A stretch of 12,640 nucleotides of DNA from Propionibacteriaceae bacterium (lineage in GTDB: Bacteria > Actinomycetota > Actinomycetes > Propionibacteriales > Propionibacteriaceae): positions 1-12,640 of the forward strand of contig JAUMYR010000077.1 in NCBI GenBank assembly GCA_030528545.1. The letters are read 5' to 3'. The notes below the pieces were generated by a model, which saw only the letters and a list, made by a program, of their open reading frames with translations, searched no databases and was not told the DNA's origin. Position 1 is the stretch's first letter. Each line of letters begins with the position of its first letter. The position numbers and the translations under genes were made by a program. Below are positions 8,106-12,640 of the stretch, piece after piece.

Positions 8106-8191
8106 CTGACGGACAGGAAGATCCGGCTCTCGGCATCGATTTGAGACGAAGTCTTCTCGGTCGAGGGGAACTGGGATGCTCTGTCCGTCAG
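8106..8191. repeat. Perfect 11-bp inverted repeat spanning the divergent promoters
   Basis: CTGACGGACAG at 8106-8116 and its exact reverse complement CTGTCCGTCAG at 8181-8191, with 64 bp between. The match stops at both ends of the arms. Arm centres are 75 bp apart, close to seven turns of the helix, so both sites face the same side of the DNA. This suits two half-sites of one regulator controlling both operons, perhaps by looping. Confidence 0.6.
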
Positions 8192-8247
8192 ACCCTGGTG
8201 ACGGGCTGCCTTGACGGCGGCGGCAAACCAGCAGAGAGTGAGCGACC

Positions 8248-10056
8248 ATGACGACGAACGCAGCCAGCGTCCCCTCGGCCCGGCCAGACGGGGCCGTCTT
8301 CATCTCTTACCACCACGGGAGCGGCTCCCTGGAGGCCGACTTCGTTGAGGCCTACCTCCGGGCCGGAGGGATCGTTCCGTGGCGGGATGTGTGCGACCTG
8401 GACGCCGGGGTCGTGAAGCGCTCTATCTGCGATGCCTTCGAGGAGGGGCTGAGCGGCGCCGTGCTGATCGTCAGCGAGGACATCGAACAGAGCGAATTCG
8501 TGCCCGGGCAAGAGCTGCCGCTCATTCTCGACGCCTTGGAGGCTAATCCGGATACCTTTCAATTCGACATCGTCAACACCATCCGCAAGCAGGGCACCGA
8601 CAAGCTGGACGTTGAAGCACCCAGTAACAAGCTGCGGGAAAAATGCCCCAGGGCAGACGAACTGACCGGTCACCGGCAATCAGCTCTTTTGAGAAGCAAC
8701 AGACCCGAGGAGAACCCCGTCAACGAGCTCGGCACGGTGCTGCGCGGCCTGCTCAGGCGACGTCTGGATCATTGGAAGAAAACGAAACGCGACCAGGTGC
8801 TGGACATTGAGGTTCAGACCCGCCCGGAACCGAATCACCGCTCCGTAAACACTCACACCCCAACGGCCTGCGATCTTCACATCAGGCTACGCCAGAACCA
8901 TTCGACACATATCCCCGACGAGCTGGATCTGCACTGCCTCAAGGCGGCCATCCCGTACCTGATCGACGCTATCGACGAGCACAAGATCCCGCATGTGCGG
9001 TTCCGAGGCGGCGCCCACCCCAGTCTGGCGTGGGCGCTGGGGACAGCGCTACCAAAATCCAGGCCCGGAATCCAGACCTTCACCTGGCGCGACGGCCAAG
9101 GCAACGTCTGGACCTCCGACCAGAGCCACGAGAAGCCGAAGACGTCCATGGAGTTTTGGATCTACCAGCCGGGCAGCGATCAGGGTGAGCGGGTGGAGCG
9201 ATCGCAGCTGCGTCAGCTCCTTGGGCTAGGAAACGAGTCCCGGGATGTCGTCGTGCTGCTCGCCGCCGACCGGCACCAGAACGCCCCCCTGCAAGAGCTG
9301 GCCCGCACCCGGGGCAACGGCCGGGCGCTGGTGATTGAGCTCCACGGCCCCGCTAACCAGAACGGTGAGAAGCGAATCCCCTCGGAGGAGGGGGCCGCGC
9401 TCGCGCGCCAGGTCGGCTCGGTGCTGCGCGAGCTGGCCGACGGTGCCCACCTCCACCTCGCGGTCAGCGCGCCCGTCGGGTTAGCCGCGCTCGCCGCCAG
9501 GGAGACAAACACCATCTCAGTAGATTTCTACGAGCTGGCGACCCTCACCGGCGGAGTCAAGACGTATCTGCCCGTGATGCGGCTGTCGGCGGGAAGCAAG
9601 AGCCCCATCACTGGAGTGTTCCCTCAAGACGCACCGAAGATCGCCGAGATTCGCCAACTGGTGAACCGCACCCCGCACGCGGTCACCATCTACTCCGAAG
9701 ACGAGTCCCAGGTGACGTGGAAAGCTCCCCCCTCGGATGCCGAGTGGGTGCGGCGCCAGGAGGTCAGCGAGCCGCTCGAGCCGTTGCTAGTTGATGGCCG
9801 CGAGATCAGGCTCACCCGGATCAGGCAGGGCCAGATTGCCCCGGTTCCCCCGATGCTTCCCGGGGTGGGGTACATCGTGCCGAGGATCTCAGCTGAAGCG
9901 GCTCGTCGTCCCGATTTCTTCTTTCCCTACGACGAGGTTCGCGATGCCAACGGCACCATCCTGGGTTGCAGAGGGCTGGGGTGCTTCGGAGCCATGACCG
10001 ACCGCGCCCGCCCGTATCTGGGCTGGATCTCACCCATCCCGGACGAGTTGCCATGA
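8248..10056 (+). CDS. TIR-SAVED effector with a third, NLTPH-like C-terminal domain
   Basis: 602 residues. Residues 14-95 are a TIR domain: DGAVFISYHHGSGSLEADFV, GGIVPWRDVCDL, then GAVLIVSEDIEQSEF and QELPLIL, where Glu89 stands in the position of the catalytic glutamate of NAD+-cleaving TIRs. After a linker, about 205-440 resembles SAVED, a cyclic-oligonucleotide sensor: HVRFRGGAHPSLAWALGTAL (249-268) and HLHLAVSAPVGLAALAARET (401-420) with VDFYEL. Family knowledge: TIR-SAVED proteins filament on binding cyclic trinucleotide and degrade NAD+, stopping growth. Residues about 471-580 (LVNRTPHAVTIY, GVGYIVPRISAEAARRPD, PYDEVRDANGTILGC) match a small domain I recall from actinobacterial and phage proteins of unknown function. 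No CD-NTase is nearby, so Cas10 is the likely signal source. The stop overlaps cas6. Confidence 0.85.
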   Translation: MTTNAASVPSARPDGAVFISYHHGSGSLEADFVEAYLRAGGIVPWRDVCDLDAGVVKRSICDAFEEGLSGAVLIVSEDIEQSEFVPGQELPLILDALEANPDTFQFDIVNTIRKQGTDKLDVEAPSNKLREKCPRADELTGHRQSALLRSNRPEENPVNELGTVLRGLLRRRLDHWKKTKRDQVLDIEVQTRPEPNHRSVNTHTPTACDLHIRLRQNHSTHIPDELDLHCLKAAIPYLIDAIDEHKIPHVRFRGGAHPSLAWALGTALPKSRPGIQTFTWRDGQGNVWTSDQSHEKPKTSMEFWIYQPGSDQGERVERSQLRQLLGLGNESRDVVVLLAADRHQNAPLQELARTRGNGRALVIELHGPANQNGEKRIPSEEGAALARQVGSVLRELADGAHLHLAVSAPVGLAALAARETNTISVDFYELATLTGGVKTYLPVMRLSAGSKSPITGVFPQDAPKIAEIRQLVNRTPHAVTIYSEDESQVTWKAPPSDAEWVRRQEVSEPLEPLLVDGREIRLTRIRQGQIAPVPPMLPGVGYIVPRISAEAARRPDFFFPYDEVRDANGTILGCRGLGCFGAMTDRARPYLGWISPIPDELP

Positions 10057-10898
10057 CATCCCAACTTCCTGCGGGGCGCCCCGGTGGGGGAGGTTCGCCT
10101 GCGTTCAGGCTGCCTCACGTGCTGGTCCACGAATGGCAGATCCATCTGGCCGCCCCGCCGGGACAACCGGTGAGCTTCTCCCCCACCCCGGCGGGCGTCC
10201 ATGCCGTGGTCTCGCGCTGGCTGCACAGCACCGAGGACGATCGCGGCGGGGAACCCCACCACGCCGAACACCACTACTCGGTCGAGTGGTGGCGGACCTC
10301 CCACGACCAGCTCTGCATCGCGCTCGCCCTGATGGACGAACATCTCGTCGCAACGCTCCTCCGTCGCGTCCGACCCGGCCTCACCGTCGGGTTCGGACGG
10401 GCGGCGGCCCTCGTCACCGAGGTCAGCGAGACCCGGCTGACAGACCTCGCCGGCCTGCGCGGCCAGACCGCGACCCGATGGCGGCTGAGTTTCCCGGCCG
10501 GGGTCACCTTCAAGCGCGGCGACACCTTCATGCCGTGGCCCTCACCAGAGGCGGTTCTGGGAAGCATCCACCGGCGTCTCACAGCCATCTGCGGCTGGCA
10601 GGCCGACAAGGCAGACATCCGGGACGCGATGCGGTCCATCTCTCCCATCCAGGCCAACCTCACCACCCACCGGTGGAAAGAGGGAACCAGCGGCCGCCCC
10701 CGCGACGTAGCACTGGCAGTCGGCGACGTCGAGTGGCTCACCGCCACCAGCTGCCCCGGAACCCAACAGCTCGTGGACCTACTGCTTCAAGCTGGCGAAC
10801 TCCTGGGAGTCGGGGCCAAAACCGCATGGGGAGCCGGGGTCCTCGAAACCGAACGCCTCGGGCCCTGCACCCCCAGCAACAGGGTGGTCCCGAGATGA
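10053..10898 (+). CDS. cas6: Cas6 crRNA-processing endoribonuclease
   Basis: 281 residues from ATG 10053, which forms an ATGA overlap with the TIR-SAVED stop; a longer frame from 9966 would overlap that gene by 90 bp. The C-terminal Cas6 signature is the glycine-rich loop LLGVGAKTAWGAGVLE (250-265), preceded by FKRGDTFMPWPSPEAVLGSI (153-172). The N-terminal half has PAGVHAVVSRWL (46-57), where His50 sits at the usual place of the catalytic histidine. Cas6 cuts the array transcript in each repeat, here presumably at the base of the CCGC/GCGG stem, leaving an 8-nt AUUGAAAC handle on the crRNA. It is the gene nearest the array and reads toward it. Coupling to the TIR gene means both are made from one message. 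Confidence 0.9.
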   Translation: MTSQLPAGRPGGGGSPAFRLPHVLVHEWQIHLAAPPGQPVSFSPTPAGVHAVVSRWLHSTEDDRGGEPHHAEHHYSVEWWRTSHDQLCIALALMDEHLVATLLRRVRPGLTVGFGRAAALVTEVSETRLTDLAGLRGQTATRWRLSFPAGVTFKRGDTFMPWPSPEAVLGSIHRRLTAICGWQADKADIRDAMRSISPIQANLTTHRWKEGTSGRPRDVALAVGDVEWLTATSCPGTQQLVDLLLQAGELLGVGAKTAWGAGVLETERLGPCTPSNRVVPR

Positions 10899-11046
10899 CC
10901 CAAAACTGCCTGAGGTGTGTATGCCACCTGACTAGGGAAAACACCGGTTTTCAGCCCCTCTGGGGACGCCCCGGCACGCCCGGAACAACCCTGGTGTGTA
11001 AACGCCCCACAAAACCCCTTGTCAAACACCCCTCCAGAGGGGTAGG
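10899..11046 (+). promoter_or_regulatory. CRISPR leader
   Basis: These 148 bp between the cas6 stop and the first repeat form the leader, since the degenerate repeat is at the far end. It is richer in A runs than its surroundings. The motif AAACNCC recurs at 10939, 11000, 11012 and 11024, and AAACACC is also part of the repeat itself. Short inverted repeats include AGGTG/CACCT (10913-10929) and AAAAC/GTTTT (10938-10951). Confidence 0.7.
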
Positions 11047-11048
11047 GT
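11019..11048 (+). promoter_or_regulatory. Candidate array promoter overlapping the first repeat
   Basis: TTGTCA (11019-11024) and TAGGGT (11043-11048) are 18 bp apart and fit an actinobacterial housekeeping promoter. The -10 element overlaps the first two bases of repeat 1. A perfect hairpin, ACCCCT and AGGGGT (11028-11043) with a CCAG loop, fills the space between the two elements. Confidence 0.5.
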
Positions 11049-11734
11049 CTGAAACACCCGCGAGAACTGAAGCGGATTGAAACGTCAATGTAGTTGGTCA
11101 ATGCGCCAAACCCAGCTGTCTGAAACACCCGCGAGAACTGAAGCGGATTGAAACTCCATTCGGTGGCGGTCAACCTGGTTCCCTGAGTGTCGTCTGAAAC
11201 ACCCGCGAGAACTGAAGCGGATTGAAACGGTTCCCCAAGTGTCATAGACACAGCAATGTGCTAGTCTGAAACACCCGCGAGAACTGAAGCGGATTGAAAC
11301 TTCATCGCAACGTCCTTTCGTCTTAGTGGACAGGTCTGAAACACCCGCGAGAACTGAAGCGGATTGAAACGCTCCCAACCAGAGGACACCAAGCAGAGTT
11401 GCGGCGAGTCTGAAACACCCGCGAGAACTGAAGCGGATTGAAACACAGAACGCGCAACGGCGGATTTTTCCGTTGGACGCCCCGTCTGAAACACCCGCGA
11501 GAACTGAAGCGGATTGAAACTTAACGGTAATGTCTCCGCGAGGGGCGGAGTAGGAGACGTCTGAAACACCCGCGAGAACTGAAGCGGATTGAAACAAAAT
11601 TGACCTCCTCCCTGTTTCGATCCGGACCAGGAAGGTCCGTCTGAAACACCCGCGAGAACTGAAGCGGATTGAAACGGGGCCTTTTTCGCATAATATGCGA
11701 ACATAAGGTCTGAAACACCCGCGAGAACCGAAGC
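11047..11734 (+). CRISPR. CRISPR array: nine identical 37-bp repeats, nine spacers, one degenerate end repeat
   Basis: Repeats begin GTCTGAAACACCCG and end GCGGATTGAAAC, at 11047, 11118, 11192, 11264, 11334, 11408, 11484, 11559 and 11639, all identical. Spacers are 34, 37, 35, 33, 37, 39, 38, 43 and 32 bp. The tenth repeat (11708-11734) keeps only the first 27 positions, with T22C, and lacks the handle, so the array is read on the plus strand from the leader at 11046. The 8-nt ATTGAAAC end is the classic type I/III 5' handle. Repeat positions 12-15 (CCGC) and 26-29 (GCGG) pair to a short stem ending exactly at the expected Cas6 cut. Uniform repeats suggest an array still in use. Confidence 0.98.
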
Positions 11735-11985
11735 AACCACGTGGGACTCGAGGAGGAGCAAAAGAAAAGGCAAAAGGCCGCGACGCTCCCGAACCGTTTG
11801 CAGCCAGCAGGGACCACGTCGGGGTCTACGACCTCTTGCACCTTTAGGGTAGCACGCTCAGGCTCTGGGAAAGGACTCGCCAGGAGCGGAACAGATTGAA
11901 GCTGGCATACCCAAGACTGTTGCATGACAGCCTGTCACCTTGAAGCATTCTCGGGGATTTCCCGGGCGTCAGTTCAGGAGAGGCC
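11735..11985 (+). other. Region between array end and reverse transcriptase gene
   Basis: No convincing gene. It opens with the palindrome CCACGTGG (11737-11744) and a purine-rich tract (about 11745-11777). A stretch at 11883-11902 (GGAGCGGA, then GATTGAAGC) resembles the 3' part of the repeat with a 3-nt insertion and may be a decayed repeat. A dyad at 11925-11937 is listed separately. The last bases hold the ribosome site AGGAGAGG (11976-11983). Confidence 0.6.
11925..11937. promoter_or_regulatory. Operator-like dyad upstream of the reverse transcriptase
   Basis: TGACAG and CTGTCA, perfect 6-bp arms around a single C, 48 bp before the reverse transcriptase start codon. Size and place suit a dimeric repressor site, but no promoter elements could be fixed beside it. 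Confidence 0.35.
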
Positions 11986-12640
11986 ATGAGTGTTGAGTTA
12001 GGCCCCGGCTCTGCTCTCCCCCTGTGCTTGCAGCTTCCGGCACTCAGGCGGGCGTGGGAAAGGGTGTTCAAGAAGGACGCCCAGGATGGCGATCTCAGCA
12101 CCGGCGTGGAGCGGTTCGCCGAGGACGCCGAGCGTAAGCTCGCGTCCTTAGCCCAGGATCTAGAAGGGGGCTCCTACCGGCCGAAAACGCTGACCCGGGT
12201 CGCGATCCCTAAGAAAGGGGGCCAGCGGTTCCTCGACATTCCTTCGGTGCGCGACCGCATTGTCGAGCGGGCGATCCACGAACACCTGAGCCCGCGCATC
12301 GACCCGTTGTTCGGGTGCACGGCGTATGGTTACCGCCCGGGGCTCGGCGTGGCCGATGCCGTGGCTGAGGTGGTGCGGCTCCGCGAGGAGGGTTATACCC
12401 ACGTCGTGCGCACCGACGTTCGGGACTGTTTTCCTTCGCTGCCAGTCCCTCTGATCCGGCGCCAGCTTGACTGGCTCATCGACGACCCGGCCATTCATCG
12501 ACTGGTGGTTTTGCTTCTGGAGCGCGACACCCGGCTGCCCGACGGGCGCGTCATGGCTTTTCCGGGGCTCGCCCAGGGAGCCGCCCTGTCACCAATGCTG
12601 GCGAACCTCACCTTGATTCCACTTGACGAGGCGCTCATGG
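11986..12640 (+). CDS. CRISPR-associated reverse transcriptase, N-terminal part (possibly RT-Cas1)
   Basis: An open frame of 218 codons running off the window, from ATG 11986 with AGGAGAGG three bases upstream. It matches the group II intron-like reverse transcriptases: YRPKTLTRVAIPKKGGQRFL and IPSVRDRIVERAIHEHLSP (fingers, RT1-2), GCTAYGYRPG (RT2a), THVVRTDVRDCFPSL (motif A, first catalytic Asp), and GLAQGAALSPMLANL (motif B). Motif C (YADD) would lie just past the edge. The start is short, without an N-terminal Cas6 domain. Placed right after a type III array, it is most likely the CRISPR type that copies RNA into spacers, either fused to Cas1 or beside cas1; neither can be seen here. An unrelated retroelement is less likely, as no intron RNA structure or terminal repeats appear upstream. 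Confidence 0.88.
   Translation, partial: MSVELGPGSALPLCLQLPALRRAWERVFKKDAQDGDLSTGVERFAEDAERKLASLAQDLEGGSYRPKTLTRVAIPKKGGQRFLDIPSVRDRIVERAIHEHLSPRIDPLFGCTAYGYRPGLGVADAVAEVVRLREEGYTHVVRTDVRDCFPSLPVPLIRRQLDWLIDDPAIHRLVVLLLERDTRLPDGRVMAFPGLAQGAALSPMLANLTLIPLDEALM

Larger units (their letters stand above)
8050..8247. promoter_or_regulatory. Divergent promoter region between the two CRISPR operons
   Basis: This 198-bp gap separates the start codons of the cas effector operon (minus) and the TIR-SAVED/cas6 operon (plus), so it must hold both promoters and leaders. I see no clear -35/-10 pair on either strand. It contains two inverted repeats, listed separately. An in-frame TGA at 8239-8241 fixes the plus-strand start at 8248; that gene has only a weak GAGAG ribosome site. 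Confidence 0.65.

Noticed and set aside
8050..8136. Longer N-terminus (29 residues more) for the TIGR03986 protein
   Set aside because: The extra residues look like translated leader, and a perfect AGGAGG stands right before the internal ATG at 8049.
8248..10056. CBASS operon as the context for TIR-SAVED
   Set aside because: No CD-NTase, Cap2 or Cap3 gene is visible on either side; the neighbours are all CRISPR genes.
10938..10965. Rho-independent terminator after cas6
   Set aside because: The two small stems (AAAAC/GTTTT and CCCC/GGGG) are short and have no T-tract after them.
11085..11773. Long minus-strand frames across the array with a repeated peptide (ASVLAGVSD)
   Set aside because: They are translations of the CRISPR repeat, not proteins.
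11986..12640. Group II intron or retron
   Set aside because: No domain V-like RNA structure, retron msr/msd or target duplication is visible before the gene, and it stands directly beside a CRISPR array.

Overview
This window looks like a chromosomal accessory locus from a high-GC Gram-positive bacterium, probably an actinomycete. The signs are GC-rich third codon positions, AGGAGG-type Shine-Dalgarno sequences, tightly overlapping operon genes and a proline/serine-rich lipoprotein. I cannot name the genus. Nearly all of the window is one type III CRISPR-Cas locus, best read as subtype III-D, with a TIR-SAVED effector gene and a reverse transcriptase.

Layout. Positions 1-223 (minus) hold the start of a lipoprotein gene that leaves the window. 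A strong stem-loop at 374-411 follows the last gene of a six-gene minus-strand operon. In transcription order that operon is: a large RAMP protein of the TIGR03986 type (8049-5461), a compact Cas10 (5464-3887), a small Cas7 (3890-3312), Csx10/Cas5 (3315-2125), a double-Cas7 protein (2123-819) and a Csx19-like protein (829-416). Four of the five junctions overlap (three ATGA, one of 11 nt) and the fifth has a 1-nt gap, so the operon is translationally coupled throughout. A 198-bp divergent promoter region (8050-8247) carries a perfect 11-bp inverted repeat. On the plus strand follow a TIR-SAVED protein with an extra C-terminal domain (8248-10056), cas6 (ATGA overlap, 10053-10898), a leader of about 150 bp, a CRISPR array with nine identical 37-bp repeats plus a degenerate terminal one (11047-11734), a 251-bp spacer region, and a reverse transcriptase gene cut by the window end (11986 onward).

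How the parts probably work together (inference from the families). Cas6 cuts the array transcript to crRNAs with an AUUGAAAC 5' handle. Cas10, the Cas7/Cas5 RAMPs and Csx19 form the RNA-guided complex. Cas10 has no HD nuclease domain but an intact GGDD cyclase motif, so target RNA recognition should yield cyclic oligoadenylate. The SAVED domain would sense it and the TIR domain would degrade NAD+. No CD-NTase is present, so this TIR-SAVED protein is more likely a CRISPR effector than part of CBASS. The reverse transcriptase suggests spacer acquisition from RNA; cas1 and cas2 are not in the window and may lie just downstream or be fused to it.

The most novel points are the third domain on the TIR-SAVED protein (a family I recall from small actinobacterial and phage proteins with an NLTPH-like motif), the Cas7 and Cas5 genes lying unfused in the same order as in known Cas7-Cas5-Cas11 fusions, and the long N-terminal extension of the TIGR03986 protein. 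All family calls are from reading motifs; no database search was run.
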